Under the pieces are notes generated by a model that saw only the letters and a program-made list of their open reading frames with translations, was not told the origin of the DNA and searched no databases. From Steromphala cineraria (lineage: Eukaryota > Mollusca > Gastropoda > Trochida > Trochidae): 64,000 nucleotides of DNA. A program made the position numbers and the translations under genes. Positions 31,444 through 45,408 of this stretch are shown in pieces. The stretch's first letter is position 1. Every line of letters begins with the position of its first letter. Location: contig OU744735.1 of assembly GCA_916613615.1 (NCBI GenBank), forward strand, positions 39,133,468 to 39,197,467, read 5' to 3'.

Positions 31444-34400
31444 ATCAATATAGATCTATACAAAAACCTTACAAATTTGTATTAATGATGGCCATGAGGA
31501 ACTCTATTTGAGTATGATTTGCTTTTTTATAGAAGTAAAGATTGTGACTGACCAAAGAACGTCTGATATTGGTCTTCACAGATATTGGTTTGTTTTCTAC
31601 AAAACATGAAGTCACTTTTTATCTAATTCTTTTTAAAAGAGACAGAACTGTCACTTTTGACACCCGCCCACTTTCGCTCATTTTTCATTACAATTCACAT
31701 TATTGTCTGTGATGGTCAGGCCTCAATGAAATAGCTTCATATGAATAGCCAATGCTATCCCCTTAGATTTCAAACTTTATAAATCTAGGGTTTATTAGGT
31801 AAGTTATTACAGCACTGATTTCCTGATGAAAAATCCAAGAGTTATAATGTGTAGATAATCGGGACATCGGGCTTTGGGTTTCTTAAGATGGTCCATTTGA
31901 TGACACTTTTTCAACCTTCTACCATATCAAGTCACAATATTATTATGATTTAAAGCTGATAAATGAATGAATCATGTTATGATTTATAAACTGTGACACA
32001 CTCGACTTTCTAATGAATACAACACAACTGGTGCATTGAAGTCACATATCAACTTTCCTATAATTTTAGCACTGTTTGGATTTAGTTCTCTTGACATAAA
32101 TTGTAATTTGAAATGTTTTTGTTGAATTTATGGAACGAAATTGTTACGCTGCAAACGCTGGTGAAACTTAAGGACTCCGTGCGTTACAATAAATATTATA
32201 TAGGTTCGAGGGAAAGTATTACCTGTTGTCTTTCACTACTGTCTGAAACATATTGTTAAGTTGAAAAATATAAATGAATAAATGGATATGTTCTCACATC
32301 AAAAGATAACGCCAAATTTCTGTATTTTAACAAGGGAAGGAAACACAACCAGTATCATGGCTTCCAAATATTTAATTGGATATCCTGCAATTGAACATTT
32401 TTGTTGTCTTATGACAATGATGGACCCAAATCTTAAACTTTAATCTTCAAATGCTTTCATTCAGTTTTCAAATTTAAGATTATTCTCAATATAATAATCT
32501 AATATGAAACGATTTTTAATCACACAAATACTTTCTCAATCATCAAATAAATTTTCATTAAGTTTACTTAACAATTTCATTCTAAAATGCCTTTCTCTAA
32601 AGTAATGGAAATTTGGCATCGTCTATGTACAAAAGCATTCACACTCATGAATACTGAGAATGAGGTAAAACAAATTTGATTTTGACGCCATTAACATGCC
32701 ATTCGGTTGCAACAAATCAAAAACGAATTATTTTAAATCAGATAAACGTGTGTATCAAATGATAGAGTTTTGTGTGTCAAATAACTTTCGAATCATTAAC
32801 GTTTTAGAAGGTTTTTGCAAATGAATAGAATTACAGATTGCAGTATGTTTTCAGAATTATCATTAATCATAATCATAATTAACTTAAAAAATATTGTTCT
32901 ATTGTCTTTTTATCATTGAAATTTCAAAACGAGAATGTTTTATCTCCGATATTTTAGATATAGAACATTTAGGCATTACACATTTCAATGAATTGAAATG
33001 AGTAGTCAAAATAAGAAAATAAAATTATTTAATGAATAAATGAAAACAGATGACTTGCCTAACAATGATATCTTTTTAATTACTGTACCCAAGTAGGATC
33101 AATCATTTTTTTAAACAACAGTATTTGTGCTATGATAAAGTACCAGCAGAACCGATGTCAAGGATCAATAAATACTTTTACTGACTAATGATAAGATAAC
33201 TTAATCATGTCCTTATAAAGTCAAAAACAATTTGTCACTAATCTATAGTCCAAAGGGGCTCTTAACTGTTTAAGTAGTCAATTTGCCAATAAATAACAAT
33301 TATTTGTGTATGTGTGTGTGAAATGATGGCTATTTTATATTTTTGTGGAATTGCCTTTAACCTGTCTCTAAAATTGTTTAACTGATCGTTATGCTTACAC
33401 AAATAATGTTTGTATTGATGAAATTTATTGTGTTATTATAATCACTATTTTCTCTTATTTGTCGTCTTTACAATAATGTTCACAGAAAACATTATTCCTA
33501 AAGACAAAAGATAAGGATCTTGATGGGAGTTCTTCTATAAACTTAACCTACGTCTAACAATAAATCTCTTAAATGTATATTCATACTTAACTAAACATAA
33601 CCTTGCAAATACAGCTATACACGTACAATTTATGCTATACTAAGCTTTCCGACATTCAAACTGCAGTCACGTTTTAGCTCAATTTCATAATAAGTGTCCG
33701 AATAAAAAAGTTCCATGATAAGATATTCCAGAGCAGAAAGAATCCTAAGTGCTTGTAGAGAAGAATGTATATGGGAATGCAAATGATTTGTAAATGTGTG
33801 CAATCTGTTTTTATTTTTTATTCAAATTGACCAAAACACTTATAATTATATCTGAGAACTTTAATTGTATTGCTGTTCTTTCATAATTGGCTTACATATA
33901 AGGAGTCAAAGCATGATTCTACACCAGGACACAATAAATCAAAGTCAAAGGTGAAAATTGGGAGGTTCTCTACATTTTACCGATAAAGCTGTGTTGGCAA
34001 GACTGATGAATCTGTGATTACTTCATTTATTGACGACTAGTGGGGTTTAAAGGTTAATCTGCAGGTCATTTAATCCTTTTGAATCCTTATTAACCCTAAA
34101 GAAACTAAATTTTCTAATTGTCTGCATCTATTTGAAGGCTAATATGTTGTGTGGCATTTCATGTATTTATGGTACAAATTCTTAAAAAAGAAGAGGGCCC
34201 TCCTCGAAAATATATAATAGCAAAAATGCTTGAAATTGGAAAAGAAACTGTTAAACTAAAAAATACCCGACATAAATTGTACTCCAAAGCAATTCATAAA
34301 TGTTTTCACTTCTTCATTATTAGCGGCTCTTCATAATTCTCTACTTATATAACTTTTGCTATCGCACTTTATCATAAATACGATCATAAAATGTGATAAC

Positions 34401-36486
34401 AACTCGCCACTATTGCAAAACGTGAAAAAACAAGTTTAACGACACTAGCTTTCCCTACGCTTGACAAGTCACGTGTTTTAACGTCAAGTAAGCTGACGTC
34501 ATAAAGCTATGAAGTAATGACTTTAATTTTCAACTGGCGACTCTCGAATCATGTGTGTGAATTGAAAAGACTGTTGTTCCAATGACCATAATGAAAAATT
34601 GTTAATATACTACCTTTCCATGACCGCCTGGGTACGAAACCGTTTTTCATTCATAATCATATCCCCTCATACTTAAGCAATTTTATTCACCTAGCCTATT
34701 AATGACCCTCTTTCAACTTTTTAACATGACGATTTAAGGCATAGATGCAATTCACAAATATTGAGGCAAAGCAGACACATCAACAAACGTTCTCATTTAT
34801 CATAAATAACATTATGTCCATTGTCCTGCAATCCTAAATATTAGTGGAATAAAACTGCCAAGTTATAACATTCACGAGGGTTAATTATCACATAAACATT
34901 TATTATTTTAGCAGCAAATCCACATGAATGTATATATGAATGCAAATATACTCAATGATACAAATGTGATTCAAATCACTTGATTGAGAGTAACATCAGT
35001 TCTTAGAAAATTTCATGGTTCTCTAAGCAAATCATCTTCAACCACCATCTATCAGAAGCTGACCAAGTCAATAATGGGAGTCCTTTACATCGGGACGATT
35101 TAACGACAGTGACAAGACTCTTGAAACCAATAATTAGTTTATCGATCAGCACCTGTGAAAGGGCCAATGTTTGAACCACAGAGAACAATTTTCCATCTCA
35201 GAGCACTGGGTTAACTCTTGGTCCAGTGGAATAAAATACACATACATCGGTACTGAATGAACAATAAATAATTACCCTGTTTCCCTACATTTCGTGTTCT
35301 TCTGTGCCCTTACACTACAAACTCAGTACTCAGACGTACTTACAACCCATGTCACTTAGATTCTATAGTAACTTGAGATTTGAACCCCATTTATTACAGA
35401 TGCCTTCATGTTTATACTTGCTGATAATGATGAACTAGGGAGAGGGATGCAACTTACCATAATGCATTTGAACTTCCGGGGATTGTACATTGTAGCAAAA
35501 AAAATTAGTAATCATAATTATCATTGATTATGTGGATTTTTATTTGACATTGATTTTCAGTGTTTCCTATCATGAATAAAACTTGCTCTGAATAAACTAT
35601 TATCAAATTAAAATAGAGTTACATGAAACTTGTCAGCCATTGTAATCTGGAAAAAGGTAAATTAACATTTAATACAAAATAAAATGTTTTATCTTTATTT
35701 ATGATTTTGGATAGACGTTAAAACGCAACTGTTAAATAGTTTTCTCTTAGTATTAATCAAATTAAAGAAATAGCTTTGTATATGGAAAATGGGCATTACT
35801 ATTGCTTACAAACATGTGTATTGATATCATTGAGGAATGGGAAGTGAAAATCAATATTTGTGTTTATCGTATGATCATTTATAACTATCTCTCTCATATA
35901 TCTAATATTAATGATCAATAGTTCAAACTAGAGAAAATAATTTGAATGCTGAAATGGCGTGCACGTGGTATGCTTTTCAAAGATGGACGTCACTTTTGAA
36001 GAAAATTAAGAATGTCAAGATAGCCCAATATCAAATTCAAGCTTAAATGCTGAATGTGGAAGTATATTACATACAATGGCAAGCAAAATATCACCAACAG
36101 ATTAGAGTCGTTTTTGACTATATAATCAACTTAGAAAAGACCGTAGCAAGCTTATACATAGTTTTAAATATGAGGCTATTTTAGATATAAGTGATTTTCA
36201 TATGATATCTCCTTAAAAATAAGTTGAAACTTCCGAATGCAATGTTAAAACACAATGAAATTCACACAAAATTTAAAAAAGCAAAAATGAAGATCGTACG
36301 TGCCAGATAAGATGATTACCTCTCCCCGCTTGGATCAATATCGGGCCTAACTGATTCTGATTTATGGGGGATTGCTCAAATAATCGTAAAGAGGAGAAAT
36401 CGTGATAGACGAACATTAATAGGAAGCCAACCGCTCACCCTTAGTTGTGGGGCGTCTGACTTTGATGAACAAACCACTGTCAGTTA
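31444..36486. other. Five-kb AT-rich stretch without recognisable gene
   Basis: No coding family, RNA gene or TIR was recognised. The only local feature noted is the E-box/CRE cluster at 34470-34501. Confidence 0.5.
34470..34501. promoter_or_regulatory. E-box plus palindromic CRE
   Basis: CACGTG (34470-34475) and TGACGTCA (34494-34501) lie 18 bp apart, with another ACGTCA half-site between, in an otherwise AT-rich region. No transcript is apparent nearby, so the role is open. Confidence 0.25.
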
Positions 36487-36607
36487 ATTGATTAAAAAAT
36501 GTAAATAGTACATTCATTTAGCATCTTAACAAACAATTAACAAACATTTCCTTATAACTATAATATTTCCTCAGCTATCATATTGTAATGCTTACAGGAT
36601 TCGGCGA
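36487..36607 (+). repeat. Left flanking direct repeat of LINE-C
   Basis: It matches 38128-38226 ('ttcttaacaaacaattaaca', 'aatgcttacaggattcggcga') with substitutions and about 25 extra bases. See the right copy. Confidence 0.8.
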
Positions 36608-38127
36608 GTGATAAGATAACATAAGATAAGATAATACTTTATTATCCCATAGGAAATTCTTTTTACATCAACAACGGTCTCATATATACATAGGCACTCG
36701 ATATACAACTTTAAACAAACATTACATAAACAATATGTCACAAACAGAAAAGCAAGTCACACAGGATTGATAATTGTTAAATTAACTGCTTCATGATTCA
36801 AAACATTTATTAATTTCACGAATACTTGTTAGTATGAAGGATTGTCTGGCTCTGTTTGTTTTTAACGAAGGTATCCGAAAGCGGCGTCCGGAAGGAAGTA
36901 GTTCGAAATGATGGGACAGGATATGGGAGCTATCGGTTCTTATTTTAGTAGCTTTCTTCACAATCTGCCGCTCATAAATAAAGGACATATTTTCGAACGG
37001 TACTCCACTGATCTTGCTGGCGGTATTAACAATTTTTAAAAATTTGTTTTTGTTGCGAACAGACAAACCTCCATACCAACCTAAAAAATTATAGGTCAGC
37101 ACACTTTGTATAAAAGTTTGGTAAAAGACTGTCAAAAGGGATCTATCAATTGCGGCGAAGAAAATAGAGTCTCTGTTGCCCTTTTTTGTAAATGAAATCA
37201 ACATGTTTTAAAAACGAGAGATTTGAATCTAAAATAACGCCGAGATATTTGTAGTGATTAACTCTTTCAATTTCTTCGTTATCGATTCTAATAGAATGAA
37301 GAGGTTCCTTATTTCGCCGAAAATCAACAATCATTTCCTTAGTCTTTTTTACGTTCAGAAAAAGAAAATTATCTCTACACCAGGCCAAGAACATTTCAAT
37401 ACCTTGCCGATAATTATGTTCAGAATCAGAAATGAGACCAGTAAGGGCAGCATCATCTGAAAATTTCACCGTAAATACATCATTAAGTGACAAATGACAA
37501 TCATTGGTGTACAAAATGAAAAGTAACGGGGACAAAACGCAGCCTTGAGGAGCTCCGGTAGAGGTTGACAGGATAGAAGATTGACATCCATTAATACTGA
37601 CATACTGAGTTCGATTTACCATAAAATCCTTAACCCATCTGATAATATTGGAGTTAACACCGAGATTTAACAGTTTACTCATCAACAGGTGAGGCTGAAT
37701 GGTATTGAACGCCGACGAGAAATCTACAAATAGAATCCCGACATAGTTGATGCAAGTTTCTAAATGAGAGTAAATATTCTGCAGGAGGGTCAGTGTTGCA
37801 TCCTCAGTTCCACTCTCTGGTCTATATGCAAACTGTAAAGGATCTAGCCAATGGCTGACATTATTTAGTACAAGTCTTTTTATAATTCGCTCCAAACATT
37901 TCATAACTATTGAGGTCAAAGCAACTGGACGATAGTCATTATTTACCACAGGATTGGTCTTTTTCTGAACAGAAATGATATTGGAGGTTTTCCATAGAGT
38001 AGGGATGACAACTGAACTAACCGACCACTGAAACAGCTTTTGGAATATGGCACAAAGCTGCTCTCCACATTCTTTCAATACAATACTAGGCAATACTATA
38101 AAAAGGCTGATGAACAAACATCAGCAA
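36608..38127 (-). mobile_element. LINE-C: 5'-truncated non-LTR retrotransposon, CR1/L2/Rex1-like
   Basis: Only the RT and downstream part remain; the endonuclease is missing and the sequence begins inside RT at the 5' end (right side). The 3' end (left) has AATAAAGTATTATCTTATC followed by ATCTT-type short repeats, as in CR1/L2/Rex1 elements. It is flanked by ~100-bp direct repeats. Its RT belongs to a different group from LINE-A and LINE-B. Confidence 0.88.
36791..38117 (-). pseudogene. LINE-C reverse transcriptase fragment, frameshifted
   Basis: The first frame (38117-37146) has NDYRPVALTS, FAYRP, motif A FVDFSSAFNTI, motif B STGAPQGCVLSPLLF, FSDD in place of the usual FADD, LNVKKTKEMIVDFRR and HYKYLGVILDS. 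At about 37150-37165 ('YFLRR') the frame shifts and the C-terminal part continues to 36791 (DRSLLTVFYQTFIQSVLTYN onward). There is no true start because the element is 5'-truncated. FSDD may be a decay change, as may the frameshift. It is not expected to be active. Confidence 0.88.
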
Positions 38128-38226
38128 ATTGGCTAAAATATGTTAGTTATACATTCATTCAGCTTCTTAACAAACAATTAACAAACATTTACTTAGCTAT
38201 ATCATAATGCTTACAGGATTCGGCGA
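38128..38226 (+). repeat. Right flanking direct repeat of LINE-C
   Basis: See 36487-36607. The length (~100 bp) is unusual for a LINE target-site duplication. No gene was seen from here to 39302, only a GC-richer patch near 38940-39010. Confidence 0.8.
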
Positions 38227-39302
38227 TTTATAAAAAGGCATGGCATTACTTATCTAAGAGACCAATAAATAGTCCCGTTATCACAATATAGAAAATAGCT
38301 TATCATGTTTCAAAGAGAGAAAGTAAATATGAATAGGAATGCGTGATATTATCGGTATAAAGGTACTCGGTATATTGCAATACAGGAACATCGTAGATAT
38401 CGTTACACACCTCTGAGAATTGGGCAAACAATAGGATATGATTTTAAAGAAAGTGTTAACTCGGGTGGATAAGTTTATTACAATCTATTGTCAATCTCCC
38501 TTTCCCAAACAGACAGCTGAGCAATTACCGCTCTTCTCGTTGCTGTTATTGGACTAGAGAGCATGCACAATATTACATTTGAAAAGTACAAATATTGAAA
38601 TTTGTATCCCAATACGCTTTTCTGTGTTGAATTTTTTTACAATGCAAGAATACTAAACGATTTCCAGCTTTAGTAATGAAAAGATCTTAATATATGTTCA
38701 CTACCAAGACATCTATAAAAAACTTTCAAACATTTCCCCAAAGTGTTGTAAGGTTGCAAAGAGAAGCATCCTAATTCCACAGACAAATAAATAGCGCGAG
38801 TTGAACAAATTAGATTTGAAATGTGCCACGAAAGAATCGATACCATGTCTAAGTCATATCAACAACCACTCATAGTGCTTTGTGTCGAAAGAAAGCTGGT
38901 CCGGTTAAACGTTTTATTGTTTTTTTCCAAGATGAAACTGTAACCGGGTCTTTCCGGGGCAAGAAGCAACAACCAACAAGGGGTCACGGGTGCGAAGATT
39001 TATTCGTCTCATGCTAAGCTAGCACACTATGGATATAAGACACCCTGCAAAACACAATTGCATAAATATAAAATCTATCACAACATTGCATAAACATACA
39101 TAAAATATATTGATCACTCATTAAAACATAAAACATGCACTGAAATTTTGTCCTTGGTAAGTTGAATGCCATTGGGCCAATAACTGATTTAATAATTTTA
39201 TCTCAACTATATTTATGACCTTTTGATAAGATGGATATTGAAACATGCCCAATGGGAAAATCACCAGGACAATACAAGTATTTTTCAGAGCGTTCCGGTT
39301 CT

Positions 39303-39667
39303 TTAAAGGGGCAGTAGCACGTTTTTTTATTATTCTATATCTTAAATTTGTCACTGAGAATTGTACGTTGAAAGCTGGATGTCTTATGCTTAAGTGTCAA
39401 AAAATCTCATTACACAAACCAATCATCCATAGTTAGAGAACAAGTTATCAGGTTTGACACAAAGTCCATTGGCTGCCATTTTTTTTGGAACACCTTTAAT
39501 TTATGTCGTGTAAGAAAAAGGAATCGCATGGCTCAACTTTACATTGTATATTTCATTTATTACTGCTTCATTTAGTTTTAAAACATTCTCTTTCAATTGG
39601 AACCATTAATATTCATTTTTCTGACATCACCTTATATTCCCCCTAAAACGTGCTACTGCCCCTTTAA
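39303..39667 (+). mobile_element. TTAA-flanked MITE, copy 2
   Basis: TTAA at 39303-39306 and 39664-39667, with TIRs AGGGGCAGTAGCACGT matching over at least 16 bp. This copy is outside family B and so is an independent insertion. No ORF. Confidence 0.88.
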
Positions 39668-40557
39668 GCTCATTTTCTGGCTAAATGGATAAATATTGAA
39701 TATATATATGTAAGACATGATATCTGAACCATTAAGCGCCAGGCGAAAATGTTTGAGCATGATGAATAACAAATCGTGAAACAGTCACCACATTATTATA
39801 GAAAATGTAATTACGGAGGAAATCACTTCGAATTAAGAAGAGGATAATGGCAGACACGTTACCTTCTTCTTGTAACTAGAAATAGGAGCAGTCGTGTGGT
39901 TGAGTATTAATTGTTGCAGAAAAGAAGAATATTTTATCAAGGTTCTGTCCTTCAGTCCAGATAAGTGACGTTTTGAAAAAAAAAACCCGATTATGTTCAC
40001 ACATTGCATTAGGACTGAATGTGATGAGTTCTAAGTCGTATCTCAGTCTATCCAGGGTTAAATTACTTTAACATGAAAATCATTGAGAAGGACTTTCCAC
40101 TGTCCTTTCCAACTACAATTTGAAAGATTTAAATCTATTTTGGACCAAGAGGGATTTTTACAGAGTGAATATACCATTATGTTCTTACTCAGAATAATCC
40201 ATTCCTTTGCAATTTACTATACTTATTTTCGGAGGTTACTTTCATCTTGTTATTATTGTGTTGAACTGTAAATATTATATTCAACCATTTGTTGTAGATT
40301 TTGTTCAAAGAGTCAAGAATCCTAATGAAATCTGATCAAAGGATTTTCTTATTGTTTTCTTTTTCTTTGTTTAAAACCCTAAGGTCCTGTGTCCAGTCCT
40401 TCAGTTTTGTCCAAGGGATCTCCTTCATTTTGAGATCTTATAAATTACTTCTGCTTTCTTGTATTACTGATACTCATTGCCAAAGATGGAAACACACAGG
40501 GGATTTTGCACACATGACATTAGGGCAGATGCGTATCAGCTTGTGTTTGTTCAGATA
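39668..40557. other. No gene recognised
   Basis: AT-rich DNA. The segment at about 39890-39990 ('taattgttgcagaaaag...') resembles 47637-47725 at the left edge of family B copy III. Confidence 0.4.
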
Positions 40558-40947
40558 GAGGCCACTATATTATCACACTGTAAACTTGCTGAATTTGAAT
40601 AATATGTATGAGGTCACTTTATAACCACACTGTAAATTTGCTGAATTTAAATTATTATGTATGAGGCCACTATGGTATCACAATTTTCAACTTGCTGAAT
40701 TTAAATTATTTGTATAATGCCACTATAGTATCATAATCAGTCTAATTAATATCGGCCGTGTTTCGAGGGGGAAAAGGAAAAGTGTGTATCAGGGCTTTCT
40801 TCTCCACAACGAGAATGAGATTAAAGCCGGGCTGCTGAGGTTGGAACCCCACTAGAGATAATATTTTTTACACCTGTTTTCCTCGAAGCACAGTCTCGTA
40901 TCACAATTGTAAAATTACTGAAATTTAATTCTATGTATGAGGCAACA
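40558..40947 (+). repeat. ~53-bp minisatellite, fourth unit interrupted by a 160-bp insertion
   Basis: Units start near 40558, 40610 and 40663. The fourth starts near 40716, breaks after 'gtatcataat' (40728-40737) and resumes at 'gtatcacaat' (40898-40907), running to about 40947. The insert 40738-40897 is GC-richer, holds a GGTTGGAACC block, and has partly complementary ends (TTCGAGG / CCTCGAA). Confidence 0.65.
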
Positions 40948-42639
40948 CCTACTTTCATACTGCTATACACGTATAGCATCTAGTTCTAATCTAATTTCTC
41001 ATTATGCTCAACCGTTACAATTTGAAAACGTTCAAAGTTAAATGTTTGGCAGACAAATAGCTTTCGTAATGAGTGGGCGACTGTGAAATGATCATTTAGT
41101 TTCCAGAAGTCTTTATTATATTGCATTGGAGTATTGTGCAAGCATAAAACTTTTTTTCTAAATCCATATTCTGACATAGTTTTAATCTTATATAAAATTG
41201 TTGGCCAGAATTAAACTTTAATGGCACGATCAACTATTTTTGAAGCATTTAGAATTTATTGTTTATGTTATTTTTTAAATGTCGTTCTTGAAACTGCCCC
41301 TTGGAACATTTACCAATTAGATTAAGTTCTTTCTCATTTTGGGTGGAAAGACTTTGTATGAATCCATTAAGCACTAAACGTGTGCACAAAGAAGTGTTTA
41401 AAAACTTGCTGACGTTAAAGAGATTAGACATTGTACATGGTGAAACGATTATAGGGGCTGTATACGTTGTAAACCTAATATTTCAAAATTTCTGAGAACC
41501 TCTTAACTTGTTACAATTAGAAAATTACAGAACTCATTAAATATAAGCTTGAAGTTTCAGATATAGCCTTACATCAAAATCAAATATGACAAAACACTTT
41601 CAAGTCTTAATGTAATAACTTTTATGCTAGCGTGATTAAAATGAAAGTAACAATTTATGAAAAAAAAACACAAAAACAGGACACATATTGAATAACATAA
41701 GCTGTTGAAAAAATTGATGCAAAATTGATATTTTGGGATAAAAGTATAAATACAGGCTGAAGATATACTATCAAGCGATATTGTTCAGCCGACGGGTAAA
41801 AGGTTGGACTTTAAGCATACTGTCAATGAATATTGTACAGACGTGTACAGAGAACAGAAAAACATTTATAGAAAATCATTTGAAGCGTAAGTAGCTTTTT
41901 CGCTGATCGAAGATACAATTTCAGAAAATTCAAAAAAGAAGATAAATAATAAATGAGAAAATGATAAAGAAAACGTCAAACATACCTAAAAATGCGCTCT
42001 TTTGGATATTGATGGTATTGGCAGCTCAAGTTTATCTCATAAAAGAAATAAATAAGTTGAAGTAAAAAATTGGGATTTAAATATTTTCTTATCTTCAAAA
42101 CAAAGTGAACATAACTAGAATGGTTTTAACAGGTTGGATGAAAATATTAAGAAAATAAGTTAATTAAACACCGAATGTATAAAACTATACATATTTTATC
42201 TATCCATCTAAAGTATGTTTTTATTTTCAAATAGTTTAATTGAAAGCTTTATCTATGAAACCTTATATATACTGTACTCCTTCTGTATTTATCCTTATCC
42301 TTGTTGTTTTGTAACAAACTTTTACTGGTAAAATACGTCATAATTATGTGTTGCACTTCAGTTCAGTTATAGTTGAGGTAGTTTGCAAATTAGCGATGCA
42401 GTTATGGATTCAATTTGCTGACAAATAAAAAGTATATTGCCCTCTAAATTAAAAAAGTGTCAATGCATTTCGACATTCAATCTCTTAGAGGCCCAGGAGA
42501 CCTGAAACCAACGTGTACAAATGATATTAGGGATAATCAAATTACACACATTCCTTGTATGTGGTCAATGCTTGTTTTACTTTATTTTATCTAACTTAAA
42601 GTTTTATTCATATAAAAATAGAAGTCCCAGATGTATATG
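40948..42639. other. No gene recognised
   Basis: AT-rich DNA with only short random ORFs on both strands. Confidence 0.45.
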
Positions 42640-44518
42640 TACATCTTTATTTAGACACCATTATCATACATGTACATCAATCAATCGTATACATGTAGAT
42701 AGCCTGTTTTTAGATTTTAGATATTTGATTCATTTTACATTTTTATGTTTTTTTGAAGACAGTCAACTATTGCAGTTTGATACTGTTGTTCTATAATTTT
42801 GGACAATGAGTTTCATGCTTTCTTAATAAATGAAATTGGTTTTACAAATTAACAGAATCATCTGAATCTGTCAAAACCTCATGATTCTTCCTGTTACCCT
42901 TCCACAAATCGAGTCATCAAATGAGATGAACTTAACAGTTAAACAACAAATTGTTTTCATTCAATATGATAATCAATTTATCTTAATTAGTGGATGAAGA
43001 TTTAACTTTGAGAACATTCATGCTTACTTTAAATTCTTGAGCTACAAAAACGAATCTTTCTGTGAAGGCGGTGACACTATGAGATGTTAATAAGATAAGA
43101 CAGGTCCCTGTATCGACCGGGAAGGTGATTGTCGATAGAAATGAGAAAATTGCTACTTTGTGTTCCGGACGAGTCGTCTAGAAAACCTCCAATTTCTCTT
43201 TGTGTTACTGATAACCACAATTTTGCGTCCACCTACTCTGTATTCTTGTGATTTATTCTATTTTTTTATATTGCATAGCATAGCAATAATTAGGTGTTGC
43301 AATGGTATTTGTTATAATAAATATACTTCCCACAAATGTCTGCTTACTTACTCATTATAAAAATATTTCGAACTTACTTTCTCGTTATACAAATATTTTG
43401 AATTGAGAAACGAATATGTTCTATTTCAACAAAAAAGTTAGTGTTAGTGTGTATTACCAATTCAATTTGTCCTAGATATGACCAAACTGACTGTATGGTG
43501 ATACTGATATATCTGAGATTCTTAAAGTGCAATTTAGAAAATCTTAAAACAAAAGCAATACTGACATCTGTACAGGTGAATTGATAAAAAGCCATGTTAC
43601 ACAGTTAACACATATTTTGCTCTTACTAAAGATAACACATTTCATAAACATTCTAAATATTATTTGGTTGCGGAGAAGAAAAATGATGTGCTAACTCGTG
43701 CATTTTCTTATTCAGATTAACAAACAAAAATTCAAATATGTCGTGTATCAAAAACGAGGTCCAGCCCTTTGAAGTTTAGATAAATTTAAGTCTAAGAAAG
43801 AATGCAATACAACACCATTATGGCCTTCATGTCATATGTTGTTTAACTGTTGTTGCTACATTTCTTATTTAAAACAAGGGGTCTTTAGTTTGGGAAGATT
43901 TTTACAGGAGTTTTATGATTTTGCTAGAAGTTCCATTGTATAATGACCATGTACCATGAAAAATCCAAAAGAGAAATCATTTCAAGCATTACATAAATTG
44001 CTTGATGTTATCACACGAACTTCGTTTACTTTAAACCTCCATAAGGAAACACACGAAACACTCAGTCAACACAAAACTTTGGCAGTTATTCTCGCCAACG
44101 TATTACACTAATTAAAATTCAACCTTATTCCTACGATTAGTTATTTCGTACTGAAGGTTAACTATACCAAGCATTAAAGGAAACAGCTAAACTGGCGAAG
44201 CTATTATATTGTTAAAAGAACAAAACCAAAAATACTGGTCTTGATAATATGTCATAACGTCTTTGAGAGGTACTTGCTTGATGACGATACAGGAACTTGT
44301 GTCAAAACGTCGCATGCCATCAAGGAGTTGTATTTTTCTCTCGATTCGCCTAGGTTGTGTTTTAAATAGTAATTTGCAGCTTAAGATATTAAAGTAATTG
44401 ATGGAACTTCATCAACTTCATGACAAATTAGAACATAATTTATTTTCCTTTTGGATATAATTAAAATTCTAACGTAATTTCTCTATCCGATTGGTTTTGA
44501 CTATCTAAAAACTGCCAT

Positions 44519-44867
44519 TTAAAGGGGCAGTAGCACGTTATTTGAAAAATTTATATTTTAAATATTTCACTGATAATTTGAAGTTAATGCTAAATGTGTT
44601 ATTATGACAGTATTAAAAATTTCATTACACAAGCCAATCAGCGGACAAAGTATGAATATTCACATAAAATCCATTGGCGGCCATTTTGTGTGAACACCTT
44701 TAATTCATTTTGTGTAAGGACATCGCATGGCTAAACTTTAAGTTATTTTTCTGAATTATAACTGCTTATTTTAGTTTAAATACATTGTCTTTCAATTGGA
44801 ACCGTTAGTTTTTATTTTCCTGACACCACCGTATAGTCCCCCTAAAAACGTGCTACTGCCCCTATAA
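44519..44867 (+). mobile_element. TTAA-flanked MITE, copy 3
   Basis: The left TTAA and TIR (44519 on) are intact. The right TIR ends GCCCC followed by TATAA, a mutated TTAA. It is the same insertion as copy 1, carried along with family B. Confidence 0.8.
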
Positions 44868-45408
44868 AGAGCCTCTAACATTGCTTCTATTCTACTTTAG
44901 TTAAAATGGCATGATACTTTGTGTTATAAATTTCCGATGGGTCACCTGGTGTTGATGGGTCCAGCTGCTACACCATCATGTCTTGTCTGGAAGCCAAATA
45001 CATATGAAGAGAAATAGTTTCAATAAGGTGGTGTGAATTTGCTTTAGTACCATTACAACATTAGGCACCCTAAGATATTGAAAACTCCCATGTTTAAGTG
45101 TTCATACACACTTACTGTAGATTATATACTCTTTTGTATTGAAAAACACTTTTGTGATCTCTAGGTCTGTGAAGTTTGAGGGGAATCAACTAATGAAGCA
45201 GTTAACACATTCATTTAAAAAAACTAATTTTGTCATATTTATATTTTCCAAGAAGCTGCAAATTTAAGTGTAATTAGTTAACTGATGTAATATGTTATTG
45301 AATATGATGATGTAATATGTTATTGAAAGATACAAGATTTCCTTTTGTTGTTAACTAACGGGCAGAATGAAAACACATCACAATAGGATATATATTTGTT
45401 ACATTTTT

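Noticed and set aside
38940..39010. GC-richer patch as an LTR edge
   Set aside because: No matching second LTR, primer-binding site or polypurine tract was found.
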